From an uncultured Pelagibacteraceae bacterium (lineage in GTDB: Bacteria > Pseudomonadota > Alphaproteobacteria > Pelagibacterales > Pelagibacteraceae), in NCBI GenBank assembly GCA_902616205.1, contig CACMRY010000003.1:1-49605 (forward strand): 49,605 nt of DNA. Reading direction: 5' to 3'. Made by a program: the position numbers and the translations under genes. The notes beneath the pieces are model-generated. The model did no database searches, was not told where the DNA came from, and saw only the letters and a list, made by a program, of their open reading frames with translations. Below, one piece after another: positions 19,729 through 29,115 of this stretch; the stretch's first letter is position 1, and each line of letters starts with the position of its first letter.

Positions 19729-20342
19729 GTTTTTTAATTTTAGGTTTTATAACCAGTTTAAGTTTAATATTAGCAATAGGACCACAAAACATCTTTGTAA
19801 TAGAGCAGGGTATAAAGAAACAACATATTTTTTTAATATGTTTGATTTGTTCAGTATCAGATACAATTTTGATTTTTTTAGGAATTTTTCTGTTTCAATA
19901 TCTTGGAACATTTTTTAATGAAATAACTGAATTAGTTTTCAATATTTTATTATTAATATTTTTAATTTATTTTATTTACACAAAAATTTCTGAAAAATTT
20001 AAAAACATAGAAATAGATAAAGATCGGAAACATGATGAGAGAAAAAAAATTATATTAAAAACACTTGCTTTTACTTATTTAAATCCACATGTTTATTCTG
20101 ACACAGTTTTTTTTCTTGGTAATTTTTCAAAAAATTTCCCAATTAATTATAAAATTTATTTTGGTATTGGAGGTTCTATTGCTTCTTTTTTATTTTTCTA
20201 CTTATTGGGATATTTAGCAAATTATTTCTCAAAATATCTTAATAACACTAGGGCTTGGGTTATAATAAAATGGATTATTTCTTTAATAATGAGCTTAATT
20301 TCAATTTATGTGATTTTTGAAATTTTAAAATTTTTTAATTAG
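19725..20342 (+). CDS. LysE/RhtB family amino-acid exporter
   Basis: GFITSLSLILAIGPQNIFVIEQGIKKQ; AFTYLNPHVYSDTVFFLG; 4-bp overlap with upstream MFS. Confidence 0.92.
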   Translation: MSFLILGFITSLSLILAIGPQNIFVIEQGIKKQHIFLICLICSVSDTILIFLGIFLFQYLGTFFNEITELVFNILLLIFLIYFIYTKISEKFKNIEIDKDRKHDERKKIILKTLAFTYLNPHVYSDTVFFLGNFSKNFPINYKIYFGIGGSIASFLFFYLLGYLANYFSKYLNNTRAWVIIKWIISLIMSLISIYVIFEILKFFN

Positions 20343-21621
20343 AAAATCCGTATTTTCTTAATCTTACATCGCCGGTTCGTGCATGAGCTTCCATACCTTC
20401 GTATCTAGAAATTCTTGCTGCAGCAGCACCCACAAGTTTTGTTGAGTCTTTTGTCATTCTTTGGAAGCTTAGTGTTTTTATAAATTTTCCAACAAATAAT
20501 CCCCCTGTATATTTACCTGCTCCTTTAGTTGGTAAAATATGATTTGTTCCGGAACATTTGTCTCCATAAGCTACTGTTGTTTCTTCACCAACAAATAGGG
20601 ATCCATAATTCGTTAGTCTGTCATGGAACCATTTTAAATTTTTTGTTTGAACCTCAAGATGCTCTGGAGCATATTCATCACTTATCCTAACCATTTCATC
20701 GTCAGTATCGCAAAGAATTACCTCACCATAATCTTTCCATGCAGCCTCCGCACTAGTTCTTGGTAATTCAGGTAACTCTGAAATTAATTCAGGAACTCTT
20801 TTCATCACTTTTTCAGCAAGCTCTTTACTTGTAGTGTATAACCAACAAGGAGAGTTGTAACCATGTTCAGCTTGCCCAACTAAGTCTACTGCAACTATCT
20901 CAGGATCAGCAGTTTCATCAGCAATAATTCCAATTTCTGTGGGACCAGCAAATAAATCTATTCCAACTCTTCCAAATAAAATTCTTTTTGCTTCAGCTAC
21001 AAACTGATTACCTGGACCAACTAAAATATCTGCTGGAGCATTACCAAATAAACCGTATGTCATTGCAGCGATAGCAGGAACTCCGCCTAAATTTAAAATA
21101 ACATCTGCACCACACAAATCAGCAGTATATATAATAGTGGGGTGGGCTCCCACCTCAGCTTTTGGTGGACTACATGCAATTACATTTTTTACTCCAGCAA
21201 CTTTTGCAGTCGTTACACTCATAACTGCCGAAGCTATATGAGCATATCTTCCACCTGGAATATAACAACCCGCAGTATTAACAGGAATTAATTTTTGACC
21301 AGCATACAAACCATCAGATAACTCAACTTCGAAATCATTTCCATAGTTTTTAAGTTGAGCCTCAGCAAATTTTCTTACTCTTTCATAAGAAAATTTAATA
21401 TCATCCTTTGTTTTTTGATCTAAATTTTTTTTTATTTCCTCAATTTTATCTTTGGATACAATTATTTCACCCTCATACTTGTCAAATTTTTTTGTTAATT
21501 CTTTACAACCTTCCTCTTTAGATTTCTCTAGGTCATTAAGTAAATTTTGAACAATATCCCTTGTTTTATTATCGTCAGTTGAGGATGATTTAGGAGATTT
21601 TTTAAGGTACTTAATTGTCAT
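20335..21621 (-). CDS. Histidinol dehydrogenase-family protein, possibly HpsN-like (sulfopropanediol 3-dehydrogenase-type)
   Basis: YIPGGRYAHIASAVMSVTTAKVAGV, GPGNQFVAEAKRILFGRVGIDLFAGPTEI; C-terminal GMEAHARTGDVRLRKYG recalls HpsN-type homologs. Confidence 0.85.
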   Translation of the reverse strand: MTIKYLKKSPKSSSTDDNKTRDIVQNLLNDLEKSKEEGCKELTKKFDKYEGEIIVSKDKIEEIKKNLDQKTKDDIKFSYERVRKFAEAQLKNYGNDFEVELSDGLYAGQKLIPVNTAGCYIPGGRYAHIASAVMSVTTAKVAGVKNVIACSPPKAEVGAHPTIIYTADLCGADVILNLGGVPAIAAMTYGLFGNAPADILVGPGNQFVAEAKRILFGRVGIDLFAGPTEIGIIADETADPEIVAVDLVGQAEHGYNSPCWLYTTSKELAEKVMKRVPELISELPELPRTSAEAAWKDYGEVILCDTDDEMVRISDEYAPEHLEVQTKNLKWFHDRLTNYGSLFVGEETTVAYGDKCSGTNHILPTKGAGKYTGGLFVGKFIKTLSFQRMTKDSTKLVGAAAARISRYEGMEAHARTGDVRLRKYGFSN

Positions 21622-21703
21622 TGATGAGTATTTTGATCAAGTTATTTAATGTATTAAAATACTCATTTCAACAAAGATATTTTTTATTAATTCTCTTGAT
21701 AAT

Positions 21704-22615
21704 TTAATCTAACGCAACTACTGCAGCAGCTATTGAGGCTAATCTAGCTGTTGCATCGTCTGATCTACTTGTAATTACAACTGGAACTTTGCCCCCAACC
21801 ACAACACCTGCCGCACAGGCTCCCATGAAATATATCATCATTTTTACTAGCGCATTTCCAGTCTCAACATTTGGAACTAACAAAACATCTGCATCTCCAG
21901 CAACAATATTTTTTATACCTTTAATACCTGCTGACTTTTTAGATATACTATTATCAAAAGCCAAAGGACCAAAAATGTCAGCATTAAAACCCTCTTTTGC
22001 AGCTAAATTTGTAATCTCTTTTGCATCAAGAGAACTTTGCATACTATCCAATACTTCTTCAGTTGCTGATAAAATTGATATCTTTGGTTTTGGAATATTT
22101 ATACGATGACAAAAATCAATTACATTTCTTAAAATGTGCATTTTAGTTTTAACATTTGGATTAACATTTAATGCTCCATCTGTAATTATAAGTGGCTTAT
22201 CATCTTTTTCTAATGTCATGTGCCATATATGACTAAGCCTTTTTTTTCCTAACAAACCATACTCTCGTTTTAAAACTTCTTTCATCAAAACATCTGTATG
22301 AATATGTCCTTTAACAATTATTTTAATTTTATCTTCTGAAGCAAGCTTCGCTGCAATCTTAGCAGTATTATTTTCTATTGGTTCGTCTATTATCTCATAT
22401 TCAGATATATCAAACTTTATATCCTCTGCAGAATTTCTAATTTCAGTTTCGTTACCAATTAAAACCGGTACAATCAGTTTTTCTTTTACCGCATCCATTA
22501 CTGAAATCATTGGCAGTGTCTTTCCAGCATTTGCTATTGCAACTTTAATACCTTTTTTTAGATGAGCAAGGTCTAAGAGATTATTTGGACATACTGTTGA
22601 TTTCTCTGAAAGCAT
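21704..22615 (-). CDS. Phosphate acetyl/butyryltransferase-family protein
   Basis: VPVLIGNE, IIVKGHIHTDVLMK, DGALNVNPNVKTK, GKVPVVITSRSDDATARLASIAAAV. Confidence 0.88.
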   Translation of the reverse strand: MLSEKSTVCPNNLLDLAHLKKGIKVAIANAGKTLPMISVMDAVKEKLIVPVLIGNETEIRNSAEDIKFDISEYEIIDEPIENNTAKIAAKLASEDKIKIIVKGHIHTDVLMKEVLKREYGLLGKKRLSHIWHMTLEKDDKPLIITDGALNVNPNVKTKMHILRNVIDFCHRINIPKPKISILSATEEVLDSMQSSLDAKEITNLAAKEGFNADIFGPLAFDNSISKKSAGIKGIKNIVAGDADVLLVPNVETGNALVKMMIYFMGACAAGVVVGGKVPVVITSRSDDATARLASIAAAVVALD

Positions 22616-22680
22616 CTAAAATCTTATATCAAAATTAAATAAAACTAACATATCATTTATTTTTTGATAATGTCAGAAAT

Positions 22681-23529
22681 ATGGAAGTTGTAACAAAAAT
22701 TGCTCCAATTGCTCTGGCATTGATTATGTTAACGTTGGGCTTAGGTCTTACAACGAGTGATTTCACAAGAGTAATTAAACGACCAAAAGATTTTTTAGTT
22801 GGATTGATTTGCCAAGTAATACTACTTCCTATAATTGCTTTTGTTTTAATAAAAATTTTAAATGTTCAACCAGCATTAGCTTTAGGAGTAATGATAATCG
22901 CTGCTGCACCAGGAGGCGTTACGTCTAATATTCTTACTAAATTTGCAAATGGTGATGTCGCTCTTTCTGTTTCATTGACAGCAATAATAAGTTTACTTAG
23001 TATTTTAACCGTTCCATTTATCATCATTAAATCTGCTGACCTACTAGATATAAATTACCTATCTAAGGAAATTTCAATAAGTGGGATATCAATCAAAATG
23101 TTTTTGGTAGTAACATTACCTGTAGTAATTGGAATGTTAATAAGGAGGTTTGCACAAAATTTTATAATTAAAAGGACAGCTTTAATTGAAAAAATTTCAT
23201 TAACTCTTTTTATCATAGTTTTTATATCAATTTACTTAGAGGAGTGGGAAAATATAATTATTTATATATCAAGAGCTGGCATAATTACTCTGCTATTAAA
23301 TGTAACAATGATGGTATTAGGATTTTATGTTGCTAAAATTTTTGCAAGTGGCACTGCACAAAGAAAATGTATCTCACTAGAATGTGGACTTCAAAATGGA
23401 ACTTTAGCAGTATTTGTATCCACTCAAATATTCGATGACATAATTTATTTGATACCGACTGCTTCATATGCTTTGATCATGTTTGTCACATCTATAATAT
23501 TTGTGCTGCTCTTAAGAAAGATAAATTAA
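22681..23529 (+). CDS. Bile acid:Na+ symporter (BASS) family transporter
   Basis: MLTLGLGLTTSDFTRVIKRPKDFLVGLICQ; AAPGGVTSNILTKFANGDVALSVSLTA; ECGLQNGTLAVFV. Confidence 0.92.
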   Translation: MEVVTKIAPIALALIMLTLGLGLTTSDFTRVIKRPKDFLVGLICQVILLPIIAFVLIKILNVQPALALGVMIIAAAPGGVTSNILTKFANGDVALSVSLTAIISLLSILTVPFIIIKSADLLDINYLSKEISISGISIKMFLVVTLPVVIGMLIRRFAQNFIIKRTALIEKISLTLFIIVFISIYLEEWENIIIYISRAGIITLLLNVTMMVLGFYVAKIFASGTAQRKCISLECGLQNGTLAVFVSTQIFDDIIYLIPTASYALIMFVTSIIFVLLLRKIN

Positions 23530-23652
23530 GATCAAAATAATAGATTGCGACCCAAAATGAACAAGTTAAATTAAAAAAACCTAATATGGTGACATCATAG
23601 ATTGAGCGTCTTTAAACTTTCAGACTATAATAAACATATAAGAAAAAACTAG

Positions 23653-23931
23653 ATGAGTACTGAGACTTTAACAAAATTAAATCCAAAAATTTTAATCAAT
23701 TCCAAATTTGACCCCAATGGATCGGATGCAAACGTATCTGATCCAAAAACATTAAGCGCTGAAGTAAATAAAGTTGAGTTAAGTAACAATAAAAAAAACA
23801 AACATAAGACTTGTATAAATAAACTTAATAACAGACTTAAAATTCAAGAAAAAAACAAAAAAATTGAAAATAGGGTTTTGACTGGTTTATTCATAAGTGT
23901 TGTTGCGGTTCTATTTTTTGTAGCAACTTAA
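23653..23931 (+). CDS. Hypothetical protein with a single C-terminal TM segment
   Basis: 92 aa, polar Lys/Asn-rich, ending in VLTGLFISVVAVLFFVAT. Confidence 0.55.
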   Translation: MSTETLTKLNPKILINSKFDPNGSDANVSDPKTLSAEVNKVELSNNKKNKHKTCINKLNNRLKIQEKNKKIENRVLTGLFISVVAVLFFVAT

Positions 23932-24941
23932 TTCAAGAGTTTCTCAATATCTTTTTTAATATCATCAGTAATTTTAATCTCTTTATTTAAATTTTTTTTA
24001 TATCTGTTAAACTTATTTTGTCCTGGATACATAATTTCTTTTATACTTTTTAGTTTCGGGAGTTTTTTAACTCTTTTTATATTTTCTTTAATTCTTGAAT
24101 TAAAATTTTTAACAAATAAATTTGACTTCATAACTATAAATAAATGACCAATATTTTGAGGACCTGAAAAATCATCAAATGGATCTTTAACTTTTCCTCC
24201 ATGATTTCCTCCAGTGAAAACACCACTTAAAATGTCAACCATCCATGCTAAACCAGATCCTCTAAATCCAGCAATAGGCAACTGCACACCTTTTAGAGCC
24301 TTAGCTGCATCCGTGGTTGGTCTTCCATATTTATCTAACGCAACTCCTTCAGGTATTTTGGATCCTGTTCTTGCTGCAACTCTAATTTTTCCTCTATTTA
24401 TCATTGATACAGATGTATCTAAAATAAAGGGAACTTTTGAAGAGGTTGGAGTTCCAAAACAAATTGGATTTGTTCCAAACAAAGTTTTTAATGCACCATG
24501 TGGAGCTATAGCAGGGGGAGCATTTGTAAAAATTAATGTTAATAATTTTTTTTTGACGGCTTGTTCTGCGTAATAACCTGATAACCCGTAATGACCACTT
24601 CTTTTAATACCAACTAAACCAAATCCTGTTTTTTTTGCGTTCCCAATTGCTTTTTTAATTCCAATATCAGCAGCTACAAAACCAATACTGTCATCAGCAT
24701 CAATTTGCATTATGGATTGAGATATTTTTTTAAATTTAAACTTTGGCTTTGGATTAATTAATTTTTTACTTATTCTGTTACAGTACATTTTTAATCTAGA
24801 AACACCATGACCAGTGGCGCCAACTAATTCAGCATTAACTAGTGCATCAGAACAAATCCTTGCATGTTCTTTGCTTAATTTATATTTTATAAATACTTTA
24901 ATTAGTAATTTTTCTAAATTTTCTTTTTTCATTAAAACCAC
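23928..24941 (-). CDS. Malate/L-lactate/sulfolactate dehydrogenase family (Ldh2/ComC-like)
   Basis: GATGHGVSRLKMYC, GFGLVGIKRSGHYGLSGYYAEQA, FTNAPPAIAPHGALKTLFGTNPICFGTPT, ILDTSVS. Confidence 0.92.
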   Translation of the reverse strand: MVLMKKENLEKLLIKVFIKYKLSKEHARICSDALVNAELVGATGHGVSRLKMYCNRISKKLINPKPKFKFKKISQSIMQIDADDSIGFVAADIGIKKAIGNAKKTGFGLVGIKRSGHYGLSGYYAEQAVKKKLLTLIFTNAPPAIAPHGALKTLFGTNPICFGTPTSSKVPFILDTSVSMINRGKIRVAARTGSKIPEGVALDKYGRPTTDAAKALKGVQLPIAGFRGSGLAWMVDILSGVFTGGNHGGKVKDPFDDFSGPQNIGHLFIVMKSNLFVKNFNSRIKENIKRVKKLPKLKSIKEIMYPGQNKFNRYKKNLNKEIKITDDIKKDIEKLLN

Positions 24942-25156
24942 CTAAACATTCCAATGATACCTGCAGTAGCATAAAAAATTTGAAGTAGTAAAATTCCCCT
25001 ATGTTTTCCTAAATATGCCCACAAACCAATTAAAATTGCTGAAATTAATAATAGGGCAAAACCTAGAAATTCAGCACCAATGTTTAGAGCAACAAGCAGT
25101 GAATAAATAATAGCAGTTATAACGCCTAGCCACTCTAATATTTTATTTTTATCCAT
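24932..25156 (-). CDS. Small membrane protein
   Basis: 74 aa, about three hydrophobic segments; overlaps the start of the downstream Ldh2-like gene. Confidence 0.65.
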   Translation of the reverse strand: MDKNKILEWLGVITAIIYSLLVALNIGAEFLGFALLLISAILIGLWAYLGKHRGILLLQIFYATAGIIGMFRWF

Positions 25157-25173
25157 GAAGTAAATCTTTTAGA

Positions 25174-27099
25174 TTAGCCTTTACCTCTCCAAGGTATAGT
25201 TTTATCGATAATTTTTCTAAGAGTAATATCAAACAAAAGACCCAACATTCCCATTATAAATATTGTGATCCAAATTACCTCATACTGAAAGTACTTTTTA
25301 GCAACGTTTTCAACAAAACCAATACCCGTTGTACCAGCTAAAAACTCTGCTGCCACTAAAGTACCCCAACACATTCCAACTGCAACTCTTATACCTGTTA
25401 ATATTTCAGGGAGAGAATTAGGGAAAATAACATGTCTTAAAATTTGTTTTTTAGAAGCTCCCAAGGAGTGTGCCGCATGAATTTTCGATAATTGGGTACC
25501 AGATGCCCCAGCTCTAGCTGATATTATCATTATTGATAATGAAACCATAAATAACAGAAAAACTTTACCAGTATTATCAATTCCTAAGACTGAAATTATC
25601 AAAGGTGCCCATGCCAAAGGTGGTACAGGTCTATATAATTCAATTAAGGGATCAAAAAATCCTTTAGCAAATCTGTTTAGACCCATAAACAAACCTAAAG
25701 GCACTCCAATAATAATACCAAAAACTAATCCTAAAAATACTCTTAAAAAAGAGTCCCAAATATGTCCGTACGGAACAGGAACTTTAAATAATTTAAAATC
25801 ACCTGTTACTAGTTTTAATACTTTGCTTTTAAAATTTTCCTTTACAATTCCATCTTTAGTGTGAACTGGATACTCACCAGGTAAAACATCTGCAATCCAA
25901 TCTGGAAGAATAAAACCAATCATAGAACTAACATCAACCATTTCGATCCAAAGCAATGGAATATTTTTATATCCAACACTTGGTTTAGACATAAGAATAA
26001 ATTTGTTAAAGGTATCAGATGGCTTAGGTAGCCATCTACCTGAACCTTGTTCAGAGCAACTTGGACCACTCGCAACTATTGTTCCTGCAGGAAATAAAAG
26101 TATGTCAATTAATCTTAATCCACCTTGTTCAGTTTTTTGAAGATTATCAAATTCAATTATCGCATCTTTCATATCATCAAGAGCTGTTGGAGGATAGATG
26201 CTAGCAAATTCTATTCTTCTTGATATTTTTACAATATTTTTTGCATATGTTGATGCTATTTCCTCACTATCATCTAAACTTTTTCTGTACGCCTTGATTT
26301 CATTTTTTAATTCTTTAATTGAAGTTTTAAAATATGAGTTATGATTTCTTAACTTAAAAAATTTGTCACTTATCACCTTAAGTTCTGCTGCTGCCGCATG
26401 AAATTTTAAACCTCTATTTGTTCCAGGGACTAATGGAACTTCAAGTGTATTTTCTATAGATCCGGTTCCAGTTCTTACAGTAGTAATACCCCATCCACCT
26501 TGTTCCAAGACAGCTTTGAGTCTCTCATTTTTTTCTTCCTCAGATTCAAATGGATAATCTTTTTTTTTAAAATTTGAGCTCAAAATTTTAATTTCCTCAG
26601 TCATTTCTTTAATCTTAATTTTTGTATCCATTTCCATTAAATTATTATTTGTAAGCAAAGGAATGAGCTGGGTTGTTTTATCAATAAATCTAATCAATAT
26701 CTTTTTTTGCTGATCATTTAGATCATTTGAATTTTGAATTTCATTAGCTATATTTTTAAGATTTTTATTTTCGATTTTAATAATTGAGGTGCTTTTGAAC
26801 TCTCTTTCTTCAATAGGAAATTGATATTTTAAACCCATCAATGACTCGTTGATTTTTGCCACTTGGCATAACTCATTTGCAGACTTTGGGTAAAACCCTT
26901 TTGCTATATCCCAAGAATAATACAACCAGACTAATAAGATTGCGCTACTGCCTACAACAATCCAATGTTTACCACCTTTTGCTCTTTCAGGGTTTCCAAA
27001 AACTGCATCAACTTTTTCAGTTTTTATTAATCTTCTTCCGTAAAGAATACATCCAATTATCGCTACAAATATTAGTATTGTTGTAAACTGGGTTAACAT
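25174..27099 (-). CDS. tauC: ABC transporter permease, taurine/sulfonate (SsuC/TauC) type with long N-terminal extension
   Basis: C-terminal BPD_transp domain (RVFLGLVFGIIIGVPLGLFMGLNRFAKGFFDPLIELYRPVPPLAWAPLIISVLG; AAEFLAGTTGIGF); ~430-aa N-terminal region of unknown role. Confidence 0.85.
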   Translation of the reverse strand: MLTQFTTILIFVAIIGCILYGRRLIKTEKVDAVFGNPERAKGGKHWIVVGSSAILLVWLYYSWDIAKGFYPKSANELCQVAKINESLMGLKYQFPIEEREFKSTSIIKIENKNLKNIANEIQNSNDLNDQQKKILIRFIDKTTQLIPLLTNNNLMEMDTKIKIKEMTEEIKILSSNFKKKDYPFESEEEKNERLKAVLEQGGWGITTVRTGTGSIENTLEVPLVPGTNRGLKFHAAAAELKVISDKFFKLRNHNSYFKTSIKELKNEIKAYRKSLDDSEEIASTYAKNIVKISRRIEFASIYPPTALDDMKDAIIEFDNLQKTEQGGLRLIDILLFPAGTIVASGPSCSEQGSGRWLPKPSDTFNKFILMSKPSVGYKNIPLLWIEMVDVSSMIGFILPDWIADVLPGEYPVHTKDGIVKENFKSKVLKLVTGDFKLFKVPVPYGHIWDSFLRVFLGLVFGIIIGVPLGLFMGLNRFAKGFFDPLIELYRPVPPLAWAPLIISVLGIDNTGKVFLLFMVSLSIMIISARAGASGTQLSKIHAAHSLGASKKQILRHVIFPNSLPEILTGIRVAVGMCWGTLVAAEFLAGTTGIGFVENVAKKYFQYEVIWITIFIMGMLGLLFDITLRKIIDKTIPWRGKG

Positions 27100-27897
27100 T
27101 TAATTATCTTTCCCCATAATTTCTTCTTCCATATCCCAAATCATAGATAGGATTTCTTCTCTTTTAGATGAAAAATCTTTATTTTTTTTAATTTCCCTTA
27201 AATCTTCTTTTAAACCCATCTCTGCAAAAGGAAGATTGTACTCTTTGTGTATTCTTCCTGGTCTTGGTGCCATTACATAAAGTCTTTCACCTAGTAATAA
27301 GGCCTCTTCAACTGAGTGAGTAATCAATATAATTGTTTTTCCCGTTTCCTTCCAAATCTTTAAAACTAAAGACTGCATCTTTTCTCGAGTTAATGCATCT
27401 AAAGCGCCTAATGGTTCATCCATTAAAATTAAATCTGGATCATTAATTAAACATCTTGCTAGAGCAACTCTTTGCTGCATTCCACCTGATAGCTGGTAGG
27501 TAGGAGTATTTCCAAATCCTTTAAGACCAACTATATCAAGCCATTCATCAACTTTTTCTAAAGTAATATTTGGATCCTCTTTTTTCATCCTCAATCCAAA
27601 GTTCACATTCTCTGCAACTGTTAACCATTCGAACAATGCACCTTGTTGAAATACCATACCCCTTTCAACTCCTGGTCCATCTATTTCATTATTATTTAAG
27701 GTTATTTTTCCTGAGGTTGGTCTTAAAAATCCTGCAGTAATATTTAATAAAGTTGTTTTTCCACAACCAGATGGGCCTAATACAGTAAGTAGTTCTCCTT
27801 TTTTAAGAGTAAAACTTACATCCTTTAATGCATGAACAGTTTCCCCTTTGGGGCTTTTAAAAATCATGTTTAGATTTTCAGAAACTAGATCGCTCAT
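27100..27897 (-). CDS. tauB: ABC transporter ATP-binding protein, taurine/nitrate/sulfonate type
   Basis: GPSGCGKTTLLN Walker A; QLSGGMQQRVALARCL signature; ILMDEPLGALD Walker B. Confidence 0.9.
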   Translation of the reverse strand: MSDLVSENLNMIFKSPKGETVHALKDVSFTLKKGELLTVLGPSGCGKTTLLNITAGFLRPTSGKITLNNNEIDGPGVERGMVFQQGALFEWLTVAENVNFGLRMKKEDPNITLEKVDEWLDIVGLKGFGNTPTYQLSGGMQQRVALARCLINDPDLILMDEPLGALDALTREKMQSLVLKIWKETGKTIILITHSVEEALLLGERLYVMAPRPGRIHKEYNLPFAEMGLKEDLREIKKNKDFSSKREEILSMIWDMEEEIMGKDN

Positions 27898-27929
27898 TCA
27901 ATGACTTTATATTAGAATTTTTTCAAAAA

Positions 27930-27965
27930 AAATAGGCACCAATTAAAAATTGGCGCCTATTAGAT
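27930..27965 (-). terminator. Intrinsic-terminator-like hairpin between tauA and tauB
   Basis: Minus-strand ATAGGCGCCAATT-ttt-AATTGGTGCCTAT followed by TTTTTTT; the single non-Watson-Crick pair is G.U on the minus-strand RNA but A.C on plus. Confidence 0.75.
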
Positions 27966-27981
27966 ATTTTACCTTACAAAA

Positions 27982-28923
27982 TTATAGTGGTAAGAAACTT
28001 GTATCTACTGCTCCGTCTGGTGTTCCCATGCCTTTTAAGAAGGCATCAAGATTACCACTTTCCATAGATTGTTTAGTTTCTTCTGGAGTTAAAAATTTGA
28101 AACCACCTAAAGTTTCTTTCATGTCTGCAACTTTCATCTCAGATGCCTTTGACATAGAATTCATATCGCTTTTACCAGCTCTATATCTGTCATTAGCTTC
28201 ATGAGTTACTTCGATGAATGTTCTTAACATTCCAGGGTTTTCTTTCATAAATTTATCTGTTACTGACGTGATATCTATTCCTAAAATACCAGCATCTCTT
28301 GCTTCTTGAACAGTTAAAAGTCTTGATCCAACTGCAGTTGCAGCCTTGATTGAGTTACCACCAAATAAACATGCCATTACAACATCGCCACTTACTAATG
28401 CAGCAGCACCTTCTTCTGGGTCCATTTGAATGATGTCCATTTTTCCTCTGTCAGCTCCAACAACTTTCATACTTTCATCAAAAACATATTCAGCCATTGT
28501 TCCAAGTGGAACAGCAACTTTTTTGCCTTCCAACTCTGTTGCATTTGCTTTTGTAATACCTGAAGCGTTCGATGTTACACACGTAGTTCCACCCATTCCA
28601 TACTCCATTGCAATATCAACAAGCTTAATTGGAGCTTTTGATTTTACAGCATTGATGAAAGGAACTAGTCCTTGTGAATAAGAAATATCAATATCTCCAG
28701 CTAACATTGCATCAGTCATTGCACCACCGTTAGTGAAATTTGTCCATTTAACTGGCACTCCAAGAGCTTTTGCAAAATTCTTTTTTTGCATGTCTTCTAA
28801 ATTAGGACTTGGCCATTCTAAAAAGTATGCAACTCTAACAACGTTCGCTGCTGAATTAGCGGCAGTAATTGCAAGGTTTAGAGCAAATATACTTCCTAAA
28901 ATAAAACTAATTATTTTTTTCAT
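27982..28923 (-). CDS. tauA: ABC transporter substrate-binding protein, taurine type
   Basis: Signal peptide MKKIISFILGSIFALNLAITAANSA (start at 28923 preferred over 28971); VVRVAYFLEWPSPN...; AMTDAMLAGDIDISYSQGLVPFINAV. Confidence 0.88.
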   Translation of the reverse strand: MKKIISFILGSIFALNLAITAANSAANVVRVAYFLEWPSPNLEDMQKKNFAKALGVPVKWTNFTNGGAMTDAMLAGDIDISYSQGLVPFINAVKSKAPIKLVDIAMEYGMGGTTCVTSNASGITKANATELEGKKVAVPLGTMAEYVFDESMKVVGADRGKMDIIQMDPEEGAAALVSGDVVMACLFGGNSIKAATAVGSRLLTVQEARDAGILGIDITSVTDKFMKENPGMLRTFIEVTHEANDRYRAGKSDMNSMSKASEMKVADMKETLGGFKFLTPEETKQSMESGNLDAFLKGMGTPDGAVDTSFLPL

Positions 28924-29115
28924 TATTTCTCCTGTAATTAAATTTAATTTACTGCGCGTATTTAAGTTCATTATAAGATTGATGTAAATGATGAATTATG
29001 CGTTAGGGGTGACATTAAAAACTTAGACAACTTTGAGTTGTATGGTATATTTATTTTCTGTCCAATTAAAATGAATTAGTCTATGAGGATAAAAACTTAC
29101 TTTTTTTAAAAATTT

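Noticed and set aside
19709-19918. Plus-strand ORF overlapping the MFS end and LysE start
   Set aside because: Out-of-frame Phe/Asn-rich translation; LysE frame is clearly the coding one.
21789-22109. Plus-strand 106-aa ORF opposite the Pta-like gene
   Set aside because: Antisense; Pta-like family motifs on the other strand.
24214-28987. Plus-strand ORFs opposite the Ldh2-like and tau genes (24214-24573, 26856-27086, 27950-28204, 28430-28681, 28733-28987)
   Set aside because: All antisense to well-supported minus-strand CDSs.
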